Below are positions 1 to 10,929 of a stretch of 64,000 nucleotides of DNA, piece after piece (the first letter of the stretch is position 1; every line of letters begins with the position of its first letter). The position numbers and the translations under genes are program-made. The stretch is from the NCBI RefSeq assembly GCF_049306965.1, contig NC_133193.1, positions 17,111,001-17,175,000 on the forward strand, in the 5' to 3' direction. This stretch comes from Danio rerio. Lineage: Eukaryota > Chordata > Actinopteri > Cypriniformes > Danionidae. The notes below the pieces were generated by a model. The model did not search any database and had not been told where the DNA came from. It worked only from the letters and a program-made list of their open reading frames with translations.

Positions 1-3000
1 CAACTCCGGAGGGGGGCACCATCTCGGCTGCTCAAAACAAATAATGATATTTATTTACTCATATTAACATAAACTGACTGTAAATAAAATGTATATTGAT
101 AATATTTTGTTAAATACATTCTAAAAATTATTTTACGACGGACGCAAAAACAAACATGTCATTTCTTGCGTGTACGAACATAGCCGCGTGCGCACGGTCC
201 AGCCCGGTCAACTCATCTTTGCGGCTGCTAGCAGCAGATGATTATAATTAATGCAAATTGCTGCTCCATGCCCTGTAAAAGACAACAGCAGATGAGAAAA
301 GGAAAAAAGAACAAGATGAAACGCATCACTTTCAGGTAACTTCCATGAATTTGGAAAACATATTTTTGGTGGTAAATTAGTGAGTAAAGTAGTAAGGCAA
401 ACGTTTAAACTTCAACACAACTGCATCCATCTGCCTTGTGTTGTTGCTCACGTTCAGTTTCTTGCTTTACGGCTGTGCATTTTGCTTTAAACTCTGACAG
501 GACATGTTCTCTGACTTCTCAAGTTCGCCCCTCTTTCCCATGTCATTGATAAATACACAAACTCAATTATTTATATTAACTTGTGCAATACTTTACAATT
601 CTGTAGACACACCAGCTACATAGACATGCACTGCACAATTATTTGACTGTATCTATTATTTATTATTATATAGTTATTATGTTATATAATTATATATTAC
701 ATGCAGTTATCATTGTTTATTGTTTTGTCTATTTTTTTTTACATTTCGTCAACTTGGAATTATAAGGTTTTATCTGCGTCCTGAATGATTTTGAGATATT
801 GAGCTTTAAAGTGTTTGCATTCCGTATCAAGCACTGTGTGTGTAATAATTGTTTTTTTTAAGAAGAAAGTCCTAAAATGTTAACAACTTATATAAAAAAA
901 CATCCCATAATGTAAATAAGTTGTCAATTAATAAGATTATGTCAATAATTCAATTTTGACAAAAATGTCAGATAGAACCTTATAATTCTAAGATGACGAT
1001 TTATTATTGCTGCTGTTGTTATTTCTTGTATCACTGGGAGATCATGGGGAGAATGCGGTATTACTCACGGCAGGGATTATTTGGTACTTTTTTCATTTAT
1101 TTCACTAATTGGCAACCGTCAAACATCATCTGGGAAACGAGTTGCAATTCCGCTTTTTAAAAAAACGTTAGTGTTCCATTTAGGACGACACTACATACAT
1201 ACACTTTACTGTTGAGTGTGTAAATGCTTATGTACATAGTGCATGAGTGCATAGTGCATCAGTTATATCAGCTAAGTAGACTTAAGCATCCATTTTGTTG
1301 TTAACGCATAAAAAGAGACGAAATACCGTTAAAATGCAAGCGCCATCATTAGCAGCAGGATAGCACAAAAAAAATATTGAAAATACTGAGGGAAGATTAA
1401 TTTCCATATTTTAAAGACATGGTCAGGAAAAATATAATTTAATGCTGTGCATCTTGTTTGATCTGATACCCACTTTATATTGTATCTTAGCCAGGAAGTG
1501 AAGATCGCTTTTATTTGAAGAAATCAAATCTTAAACACAGCAATTTTGTATGGAATGACTATTCACTGGAAGCCCTGGTGCTGGCTGACTGAAAATAAAA
1601 GTCTGTCTGCATTTACCATATTGCAACAAAAATGCCAGGTAAAAACATTTTGTATACAGTTAAAGGAGACACAAACACACATAAATTAGGAAAGTCTAAT
1701 CAGCACAAAATCATATCAAACAAGTGCCTATACCAAGGGTATACCAATTATTGATCCTCAGAACTAATACCCAAACAGCTCATGGAAAAAAGTAGACATA
1801 CGGCCAAAAATATGCCAAACAAATACATCTTTGAAAGGTTTCAAACTTTTAATTCTGTCCCTCGTGAAACATAAAATAAATAAAACATAAAATAAATAAT
1901 GTTAATAAATTTTGAGAGGCATACTTTTTGCCTTTTTTCTTTTCATCAAGATATTTCTGGAAAAATCACTAACACTTCTGAATGGCTGCAAGTATACTTA
2001 GCATACTGAAAGTGTTTGTTTGTTTGGTTGGTTGCTTGGTTACACTACAGTAGGTCTTCTTAGGAAAATTAAACTATTTCGGCAACATACATAAAAATTA
2101 AGGAAACACATTACTAGTGTGCATCTTAAGACAAAACGTGATCATTGGCATTACATTTGTTTAAGATATGTCAGTGAGTCTCTGAATTCAGTGGAGTATG
2201 TAATATAATGTGACAAAAATGAATAAGACACTTAATTCAAAGAGGAAACACAATTTCATAGAAAATATAATTATGCTTTTAGGTAAATGTCAATGAACAG
2301 GTAGAATGTAACCCTGTTCCTGGATGCATACCAGCATAGGCTACTCATTGGATGTCTTCCTTATGGGGCTGTTTACATCTAGTGACTTCATGCATTTTTT
2401 TCTGCCCAGACACTGGTCATGTCTACATCTACATCTGGTGCCTAGTCTAGATCTGGTTGCTAAAACCACACATCTAAATTTGACTGGTCCCCAAAATAAA
2501 TAAAATACCTGTATTATGCTGTATGACTGTCAGATATAGTGCCCCAAATGACAGTTTGAGTTTGTTTCATTTTATTGAAGTTTTGCCTTTGACTTAATTT
2601 TTGAAATTATAAAATGAAAATGTCAAAAACTAACATCAAATAGCAGCATTAACAGAGATGCAGAATGCGTAGCCTATCTCTGTGAAAAGAGCTTTACATT
2701 CACTTACAAATGCATGTTGTTTTGTGTTTTGGCGGTAGGCTATACTTAATTTAATGTAAACCTAAAATTATTATATTATTATAATAAATAATACATAAAT
2801 AAAATGTGGTATATTTGATGCTTTAGTTGAACTCTAGTTAAATTTGCATATAGCACAGAATTTCAATATCAGATGTGCATCTGTTTAGTAGAGACTTATT
2901 TATGTAATATTCATATGAAACCATCATAGCTATTGGTTCTGAGAAAACACATGAAGTGACTACGTGTCTATATGACCCATTAATTTGGGGTTGTGGAGTC

Positions 3001-3090
3001 TCTTTTAATGGTGTGGTTCAAAGATGTTTGATTAGAAAGAGTTTAAAAATATGTAGTGCTGGTGTGCCTCCTAGAAAAGAATTGAAATGT
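1..3090. other. Intergenic AT-rich spacer
   Basis: I see no convincing coding exon here. The region is AT-rich and broken by stops in all frames. The only recognisable piece is a decayed fragment of a TIR element at about 1045-1256, listed separately. The rest looks like unannotated spacer. Confidence 0.6.
1045..1256 (-). repeat. Fragment of a non-autonomous TIR element (same family as 49917-50459)
   Basis: The stretch around AATGCGGTATTACTCACGGC is the reverse complement of the interior of the complete element at 49917-50459. The trailing ATGTACATAGTGCATGAGTG matches that element's repeated arm. Both outer ends have diverged, so this is an old, partial copy. Confidence 0.6.
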
Positions 3091-4217
3091 ACACTCACCA
3101 GCCACTATATTAGGTGCACTTTACTAGTACTAAGTTGGACCCCCCTTTTGCCTTCAGAACTGCCTTAATCCTTTATGGCATAGATTCAACAAGGTATTGG
3201 AAATATTCCTCAGCGATTCTGGTCCATATTGACATGATAGCATCAAGCAGTTGTTACAGATTTGTCGGCTGCACATCCATGATACGAATCTCCCGTTTCA
3301 CCACATCCTAAAGGTGCTCTTTTGAATTGAGATGTGGTGACCACTGAGATGTGGAGGCCATTTCAGTGAACATATTGTCATGTTAAGGAAACTAATCTGA
3401 GATGATCTGCGTTTTATGACATGATACGTTATCCTGCTGGGAGTAGCCATCAGAAGATGGGTAAACACTGTGGTCATAAAGAGATGGACATGGTCAGCAA
3501 CAATACTCAGGTAGGTTGTGGCATGCTCATTTGGTACTAATGGGCCCAAAGTGTGCCTAGAAAATATCCCACACACTATTACACCTACACCACCAGCCTA
3601 AACCACTGATACAAGGCAGGATGGATCTATGCTTTCATGTCATTGATGCCAAATTCTGACTCTACCATCTGAATGTTGCAGCAGAAATTGAGACTCATCA
3701 GACCAGGCAATGTTTTTCCAATCTTCTATTGTCCAATTCTGGCGAGCCTGTGCAAATTGTAGCCTCACTTTCCTGTTCTTAGTTGACAGGAGTGGCATTT
3801 GGTGTGGTCTTCTGCTGCTGAAGCCCATCCACTTCAAAATTCGACATGTTGTGCGTTCAGAGATGCTCTTCTTCATACCTCGGTTGTAATGAGTAGTTAT
3901 TTGAGTTACCGTTCCTTTCTATCAGCAGTCAGGCCATTCTCCTCTGACCTCTGGCATCAACAACACATTTGTGCCCACAGAACAACCACTTACTAGATAT
4001 TTTATTTTTTCTGACCATTCTCTGTAAACCCTAGAGATGGTTGTGCATGAAAGTCCCAGTAGATCAGCAGTTTCTGAATTTCTCAGACCAGCCTGTCTGG
4101 CACCAACAACCATGCCATGTTTAAAGTCCCCTAAATCATCTTTCTTCTCCATTCTGATGCTCACTTTGAACTGCAGCAGAACTTGATCATGCCCATATGC
4201 CTAAATGTATTGAGGTG

Positions 4218-4218
<1 letters not shown>
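3091..4218 (-). mobile_element. Degraded Tc1/mariner DNA transposon with transposase remnants
   Basis: The left end CACTCACCAGCCACTATATT resembles a TIR that I recall as common in fish Tc1-like elements. Read on the minus strand, 4164-3922 encodes an N-terminal helix-turn-helix with ETADLLGLSCTTISRVYREW. 3876-3640 encodes the DDE-core segment with WKNIAWSDESQFLLQHSDGR. 3576-3298 encodes the C-terminal part with GIFSRHTLGPLVPNEH, LSIVADHVH and LKWPP. The pieces lie in different frames, the region between about 3640 and 3576 lacks a clean reading frame, and the second and third catalytic acidic residues are not in a readable context. The copy is therefore dead. The terminal inverted repeat expected past 4210 is missing and the element runs directly into a (TA)n tract. 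Other transposon superfamilies are unlikely given these motifs. Confidence 0.85.
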
Positions 4219-4316
<98 letters not shown>

Positions 4317-4324
4317 TTTTTTTT
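4219..4324. repeat. (TA)n microsatellite followed by a T-run
   Basis: About 80 bases of pure TA dinucleotide are followed by roughly 25 T residues. The tract abuts the truncated end of the Tc1-like element. Confidence 0.97.
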
Positions 4325-4930
4325 GTCAACAAGAGCATCTGAGTTGGCTGGTAACCAGCTGATAAAGCATTTTGCGTGATTGCCTTATTTAAAACTGATT
4401 GGATACAGATTGGATACAGCTTATTTTATTTTACACAAACTGATTTATATTATGAATGAACTGAACTCAACTGAACTGTTGATAGCAATATGAAGATTAA
4501 CGAATGGACAAAAGCCAGGCAGAAATGAAACACACCCTAATAGCCCTTTAAGTCTAAAGGCATTCCATGTAACCAGAGGTTAAAAAAGATCATTTCGATG
4601 GGGCTGGAAAGGTCTTACAAAATAATGAAGTGCACAGATACATCGTTTATAACAAGCACTACTGTATACATACAGGTATGTGCCAAAAAAATTTTAATAT
4701 CAATGGAAAATCCATTTATTTTAATAATTTGTTTCAAAAAGTGAAACTTGTGTTATATTAGTTGACTAGACAAATAGTGAAATATTTCAAGCGTTTATTT
4801 ATTTCCATTTTAATGATTATGGTATTTCACAAAGTTAGAATATCATGACAAATTTTGGCTCGTGACAAACATTGTTGGCTCCCAGTGTCTCAATCTAGTC
4901 CACTCATTAATGCAAAGCCTTGAAATTGTC
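4325..4930. other. Spacer with a dispersed repeat fragment
   Basis: No coding exon is visible. The stretch at about 4680-4870, which contains AAGTGAAACTTGTGTTATAT and ATTTCACAAAGTTAGAATAT, resembles a dispersed fish repeat I recall but cannot place in a named family. Confidence 0.4.
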
Positions 4931-5085
4931 TCAGTCTAGAGAAAACGGCATGTTTTACTTTAGATTTTAGACCTTGAGCATTGCCATCTTGCAATGTCGC
5001 TGTGTCTGATGTCATGGGGAGTGAAAGTAAAGGACTGGACACGGAGACTGTAAAGCCTAATTTAACCCAATGCGTGAAGTTGTTG
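4931..5085 (-). repeat. Left arm of a widely spaced inverted duplication
   Basis: The reverse complement of this stretch matches 5615-5785. Shared words include GCATTGGGTTAAATTAGGCT, then AGTCTC followed by GTGT, CCCCATGA followed by GTCAGACA, and a GGTCTAAAA block near the inner part. Similarity is clear but imperfect. Confidence 0.65.
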
Positions 5086-5614
5086 GCGTGGAGCTGTTGC
5101 AAATACAAACAACAGATGTGTGTTTAATATATAAAAATATAGATTTATTCTATATTTCGCCTTTAAATTACTGATCATTTTATGCGCTTTGGTCCACTCT
5201 CTAAATTACGCAGCCTGACTGCCTGTCTGGGTTTCAACAAGGTACGGTGCTTAAGTAATGGGGCACCGGACCTTTCACTTTTTACTACTACAGCCCCTCG
5301 CCTCTTTTCGTGTTCAAACCAAACTAAGATCGGCGTGGTTTTTCACATGGCAGTTTTTTATATCCTGTATACACGTGAGAGATTGATCAGCTTGAAAAGG
5401 GAACATGTCTTGACATAATCCACAAAGATGTGTCTAAGTAAAGCGTGAAGTCATGTATACTGTATCATTTAAATTGTTGCATTAGTCTAAATGTGAATGC
5501 CCTCGTCAGGCAGTGCTGGACCAAAGCGCATCAAACGAGAGGTATCAACAAAAGAAAAATACAAAACTTAAGACACTTCAATGCATATTTTTTGTTTTGC
5601 AGTGCATGTCCACA

Positions 5615-5785
5615 AATCCATGCATTGGGTTAAATTAGGCTCCCCAGTCTCTGTGTTCAATCTATTATTTCCACTGTATCTGTTCAGTCGAGGGAACGGA
5701 ACCAACCCCATGATGTCAGACAGCAACATTCCAGGAAGGCGGTGCCCTAGGTCTAAAAGCTATAATAAAACATGCAGTTTACTGC
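5615..5785 (+). repeat. Right arm of a widely spaced inverted duplication
   Basis: This arm carries GCATTGGGTTAAATTAGGCT and the other words shared with the reverse complement of 4931-5085. About 530 bases of unique-looking sequence separate the arms. Either the arms are long TIRs of one old element, or two copies of a repeat landed in opposite orientation. Confidence 0.65.
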
Positions 5786-6850
5786 TAAATGGTTACATTA
5801 ATTGAGTTTGTTTAATATATTTTCATTAAAGTGGAATACAATGTATAAAATAATGTAAACTTGACTGCATGCTTCATTTCCCCTTTAAAAGGCATTTGCC
5901 ATATCCAAAATTCATCAATTTATTTTCAGTAAATATAAAACATTAAATACATTTTATAAAAACTGTTTCAGTTTATAAAGTTTCTTTTTGTGTAAATACA
6001 CAATTTTAATTTACAATAAAAGAGTTTACAATTTAGCACTTTAGCATAAATCAAAAAATCCATTTGCTGCTAAACATTCCATAATACTTTTCACAAAAAT
6101 GTTGCAGCAATACATCCTCCCATGTACAATATTAAACTTTTTTTCTCTAATTTTCACGCAGTACCTTTGTAATCACTCAACAGTTTATTTAACTTACTTA
6201 ATTTTAAAATCGAAATAGAATTATGCAAAAGTATTGTACCAAGATATGCACAATACTATTTTTATAGGGGAGTGACTGTACATATCTGGTTCAAACAAAC
6301 AAAAGGTCATAAAGCATATAAAAGGGAACTGGTAGTGCAGTTTCTCTCCTGTCATCACAGAAAACCAATCCTTTTCATATAAAACATGAAATGCAGGAAA
6401 ACAACAATTATCCTCTTCAGTGACATTGATATTATCTAGCCGAATCTGAGTTTTGTTTTCTGTATACATTACACCTAAACAACTTGAAAAAAGTTGATCA
6501 AGTAACACAAGTAAACTCATGAACACAAATTCATCCTATATGTTTGATTAGTTTTACAATACTAAAATGTAGCGAGTCCAATGTCAAACCACTAAATTTT
6601 ACATTTTAGTGATAAAGAGGCTAAAAGAAAAGGTGAGGCCGTCTACTTTTATGTTTTACCAGTTGTTTGTTTTAATGTATCATAGAACTTAATAATTAAC
6701 TTTATGAATTTCTCATATACTTTGAAATGATGATTCATGTTTTAATAAGGAAATGATTCATAAATGCGCTTTTCCTTTCTAGTTAAATTTATTTTCATAT
6801 ATTGTAATAAAGAAAGAGTTGTCCAACACTTTTGTACCCTTTATAAGAAG
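5786..6850. other. AT-rich spacer, no gene seen
   Basis: All reading frames are short and none resembles a known protein. No repeat family was recognised. Confidence 0.5.
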
Positions 6851-7225
6851 TAATGGACAATTGCTCCAAAGTTCATTTCAAGTGTGCTATTTGCATTTGA
6901 AATCTGTCAACTCTTAAGATGAGATTCAAAGACCTGTTACTATCATCAACAAGCCATGATTAGGCGGAAAAAACAAAACAAACCCATCAGAGTGATACAA
7001 AAAACATTAGGTATGGCCAAAACAACTGTTTGGATCATTCTTAAAAAGAAAGAACATACCAGTGAGCCTAATAACACCAAAAGACCCGGAAGATCACTGA
7101 AAACAACTGTGGTAGACGACTGAAGAATTATTTCCCTGGTAAAAAACTGTTTACCAGGGAAATAATTTTTACCAGGGAATAAACTTCCTCTTCACAACTG
7201 TTTGCCAGATCAAGAATCTCTCCAG
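6850..7225 (+). mobile_element. Tc1-like transposon fragment (5' transposase part)
   Basis: Plus-strand translation near 6945-7125 gives a decayed N-terminal Tc1 transposase. It contains VIQKTLGMAKTTVWIILKKK, then NTKRPGRSLKTTVVDD, which match the paired helix-turn-helix and the GRPRK-type linker of Tc1 transposases. The fragment stops at a repeated TTTCCCTGGTAAAAAACTG segment. A later Tc1 piece at 10040-10170 may or may not come from the same insertion. Confidence 0.7.
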
Positions 7226-7228
7226 GAG

Positions 7229-7860
7229 GTAGGTGCAGAGATGTAAAGTAACGAAGTACAAATACAAATATTTCATTACTGTACTTAAGTAGATTTTTCT
7301 GGTAACAGTACTTTACTCCACTACCTTTTTTTTTTACATTTTTACACAAATATGTGTACTTTCTGCTTCTTACATTTTTAAAACCAAGGTCGTTACATTC
7401 GTTTTCATGTGATTGGTGGCGCAATCTATATTATTTCTTGTCATTGCGCAATAATATAAGCGGCAGTCAGTCTATTTTTCCTCATTGCTTGCCTGCGTGC
7501 TGCTGTGCGCGGCCTTTTCCAGGCTATCGCAGACTGTACATGGGCTAGTTTATGAAGATTACTATGAGAAAGGCAAGGATGACTACGCTGATGTGAAAGA
7601 GAGAGTCGGCAAATTTAACATGATTGATGCTGCCCTTTTTCACACTAATAAGACACCTTTTACTCATTCGGAACACAGGTAAACAAGAAACACATTCCAG
7701 TTCAAAAACAGGGCGTTAAAATACTGAAGCCTATTGTCCAGGTCTGATCTTACTGCATGGGCTTCTCTGGTCTTTCATTCTAATACGAAATATAGTGCTT
7801 TTTGTAAAGATTTGTACATTTAGTACTGAAACAATCAAATACTATATAAAAAAAGATGTA
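7229..7860. repeat. Dispersed repeat and spacer between two transposon pieces
   Basis: The words GTAAAGTAACGAAGTACAAA and GTACTTAAGTAGATTTTTCT recall a teleost repeat that I cannot name. A 65-codon open frame at 7485-7682 has no recognisable domain. Confidence 0.4.
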
Positions 7861-8033
7861 TGCATTGTGGTTTACTTCCTTTATTTCCAATAAGTTCATA
7901 TTTCCTAATGCAGAAATCATGCTGTTTTTCAGTTTTTATAGATTTTTTAATTGACTACATGATTTTGCATATACCTGTAGGCCTATACTGTTGCCTTCAA
8001 TTAATACTTTTTAATAAATATTTTACAACAACA

Positions 8034-8484
8034 TGTCACACAACCAGCGATCGCTTTCCAGAGATCGCTGTTTCTCACACGAACTCTCAAAACTACATTT
8101 CCGCATTTCCCAGGACTACATTTTCATACATGCACTGCTCCCAAACACGCACGCCTGTTCACTCATCTATCCTGATTGTAATCACCAGCTGAACCTTGTC
8201 ACAGACTGATATCACTCCATTCATAAGCCACTCTTGTTTGCAATTTGTGACATTACAACGCGTTTTCCTGTCTTGTTTCTCCGTGTCTCGATCCTAGCCT
8301 TGTATCCTTGTTATCCTGTTTAGCCGCCTGCCTTTCGACCTTTTGCCCGTTTAATGTTTATGATTCTGGACTGCCTTAATATACCTGTTTGCACCTGTAT
8401 GACCATTGCTTGCCTGGCATTGAATAAACCTGCATATTGGATCTTAACTTCTGTTGTGAGTGTCACTCCCCCCCAGTCGTTACA
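8034..8484 (+). mobile_element. Solo LTR of a Gypsy-like LTR retrotransposon
   Basis: The segment begins TGTCACAC and ends CGTTACA. It is flanked on both sides by the same five bases, CAACA (8029-8033 and 8485-8489), which is the target duplication size expected for Gypsy/Ty3 elements. A polyadenylation signal, AATAAA, lies at 8423-8428. No internal coding region is next to it, so it is a single LTR of about 451 bp, probably left by LTR-LTR recombination. The exact target duplication suggests moderate rather than great age. Confidence 0.75.
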
Positions 8485-8489
8485 CAACA

Positions 8490-9800
8490 AAAGTAACTAT
8501 ACAGGGCAATGTATGAATAAAAATATAATGCAAAAGATCCTGAATTTATCACGTCAAAAAAAGATCATGCACATGTTATGTAGGTTGTACTCACACCTGT
8601 ATTTTTTGCTTTTAGCATAAATGTATTACAGTTTTTCTTAGTCACTTTGCACATTTCTCAGATCAGAATTGAAACCTACAAAAGCCAGTCTCCTGCTCAG
8701 AATCCTTGGTTCATCTCTCAAAGCTACGTTTCTGTCAATGAACAGGTCAGTGGCTCAGTGACTCAGATTACTTATTTGAGTCATATCAAATATTTTTTGG
8801 CTGTTTGTACTGCAATTAGTTGCCAGATCATGTCATTGTGATACAGAAAGAAAAAGACAGCACTGCATAGCACAAAGAACAAACAAAATAAACATGTGAA
8901 CATAGGACAACGCCCTTTTAGACCTTCATTAGAAAAAGTTGTGGACAGATTTAGAGAAAAAGTTTAATGGAAATGTATAAAGTCATTATGACAACTTGTT
9001 CAGCCATTTTTCATGTAAAGGCTTAATTCATGAACATGGGATTAAATGTTGGGGGTGAGACTATTCAACAGAGACCAAAATAATACATTTTGATCAACAT
9101 GACTTCAGCAATTAATAAAATAGGAAGCAGCAGAGAACTGCACATAATCATCTGCTTGGATCTACAAAAGCATTTGCAACTTGTTCATAATGAGAAACTG
9201 CTGTGCACAAGTGACACAATAATGATCTGAAAATTGAACAGGTAGTTTTGAGAATTTCAATTCTGATCTGAGAAATGGACCAAAGCGACTGCCAAAAAAC
9301 TGTAATGTTTATTAATTAAATAAAATAACCACAATACCCTGGAAAAAAAACAATCACTGAAATAACAGGTTATGTATGAGAGATACTTTTTTTAAAGAGA
9401 ATAGAGCAGCTTTAGCCTAATGCAAAAAAATTTTTGCAGTCAAATATGATATTTATTTATATTTATTATATATATTTTTGGACAGAATTCAGTGTAAAAT
9501 GTAAGACATTATTTATAAAGATATACAGATCTTCATAATTATTTTAGAGTGTATGAACATGAATAGCAGCTGTTGTTTTTGATCGAACAGCCACAAAACT
9601 ACACTATAAACATTGTGAGTTTGCGTCAGGATGATGATACATAAGCCGACTTTTTGAGCAATGTTAATGTACAGTATTACAGGGTGTGATGCTTCTTGGC
9701 TACTTTCTAAAATTGGCAACAAACATTTTACATAAAAATTGTAGATGTAAGTTAGTTTATACTAATGTGTCAGTGTGTGAGCTCTAGTTACCTACCTACA
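8490..9800. other. AT-rich spacer, no gene seen
   Basis: No coding exon or clear repeat is recognised. A loose inverted similarity links AATTGAAACCTACAAAAGCC near 8668 to GAGAATTTCAATTCTGATCT near 9250, and AGTTTTTCTTAGTCACTTTG near 8631 to CCAAAGCGACTGCCAAAAAA near 9280. An old TIR element of about 0.65 kb (8630-9300) is therefore possible. Confidence 0.4.
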
Positions 9801-9834
9801 GTATCTCACTCACTATCCATAAACTTATTTCCTG

Positions 9835-10025
9835 ATTTATACAGGTTCGCCACAGCGGTATGAATAACCAATTATTCCACCATATGTTTTACACAATGGA
9901 TACCCTTCCAGCTGCAACACAGTACTGGGAAACACCCAGAAACACTCACATTCACACACAAACTTATACACTGCTGCCAATTTAGTTACCTATTATTCAC
10001 CTATACCGCATGTCTTTGGACTGTG
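9835..10025 (-). repeat. DANA SINE fragment
   Basis: The segment carries the minus-strand DANA words CGCCACAGCGGTATGAA, ATGTTTTACACAATGGAT and GTACTGGGAAACACCCA, then CGCATGTCTTTGGACTGTGG. The tRNA-like head is missing. Confidence 0.8.
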
Positions 10026-10039
10026 GTTGAAACAAGTAC

Positions 10040-10175
10040 TTTGTACTTTTAAAAAAAGCCTTCACAGTGCTGGGAAAACATCCTGTGGACAAATGAAATT
10101 AAGATCAACGTGTACCAGAGTGATGGGAAGAGAAGAGCATGGAGAAGGAAAGGAACCATGGAGGTAGTGACATGG
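10040..10175 (+). mobile_element. Tc1-like transposase fragment
   Basis: Plus-strand translation gives WENILWTNEIKINVYQSDGK followed by RRAWRRKG. This corresponds to the WxxVlWTDEtK...DG...W core around the first catalytic aspartate of Tc1 transposases, with asparagine in the aspartate position here. It is a short dead fragment. Confidence 0.7.
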
Positions 10176-10186
10176 CGTGGGCATGT

Positions 10187-10440
10187 ACACTCTCAGAAAT
10201 AAAGGTACACGAGCTGTCACTGGGGTGGTACCATATCAAAAAATACATACATGTAGCTTAAAGGTCTATATTAATACCTCAAGGGTACATGTTAGTACCT
10301 GAAAAGTACAAAAAGTATTCCTCTTAAAATTTGTCGGTACTATTATACTTTTGAGGTACCAATATGGACCCTTCAAGTACAAATGTCTACCTTTTGAAAA
10401 GAGACCACCACAGTGACAGTTTGCGTATTTCTGAGTGTGT
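10187..10440. mobile_element. Non-autonomous TIR element, about 254 bp
   Basis: The ends ACACTCTCAGAAATA and TATTTCTGAGTGTGT are inverted copies of each other with one mismatch. The interior is rich in GGTACC-type words such as TTGAGGTACCAATATGGACC. A related, less complete copy lies at 10785-10922. It is a MITE-like element with no coding capacity. Confidence 0.75.
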
Positions 10441-10784
10441 ATGAGTGTCAATGAAACTGGTTCTCTTGTATTTATTGATGAAGTGACTGCTGACAAAAGC
10501 AGCGGGATAAATTCTAAAGTGTTTCAGGTAATATTTTTTGCTAATATTATGCCAATTACTTCAGAACTCATAGGAGGTGTTATTTTTCATTTTACTTTAA
10601 ATCAATTGTTTGGTGTATAGAGACAAAAAATTTAGAATTGTGGCAATGACCATATATTTATGGACCTAACTGTATAACCCTCCCATGGGGAAAAAAGAAA
10701 ACCTGCTTCTACGTCCACAGGATTACACTGGTATACCACTGGTATCCACTGGTATCACTGGTCACTGGAATAGGCAGTACCTAT

Positions 10785-10922
10785 TCAAAAGATATTTGTA
10801 CTCATAGAGTCTATAATGATACCTCAAAAATGCATATTAGTACCCAAATGTACCTAAAAGAACCTTTGAGGTAAAATTATGGACCCTTCAGGTACAAATA
10901 TGTACCCTTTTGAGAGTATACA
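10785..10922. repeat. Partial copy of the GGTACC-rich TIR element
   Basis: It shares ACCTCAAAAATGCATATTAG, GGACCCTTCAGGTACAAATA and TACCCTTTTGAGAGTAT with the element at 10187-10440. The left end has diverged. Confidence 0.6.
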
Positions 10923-10929
10923 ACCCAGA

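Noticed and set aside
7485-7682. A 65-codon frame with an acidic LVYEDYYEKGKDDYADVKER stretch
   Set aside because: It looked protein-like, but I recognise no domain, it lies between transposon fragments, and no splice context supports it.
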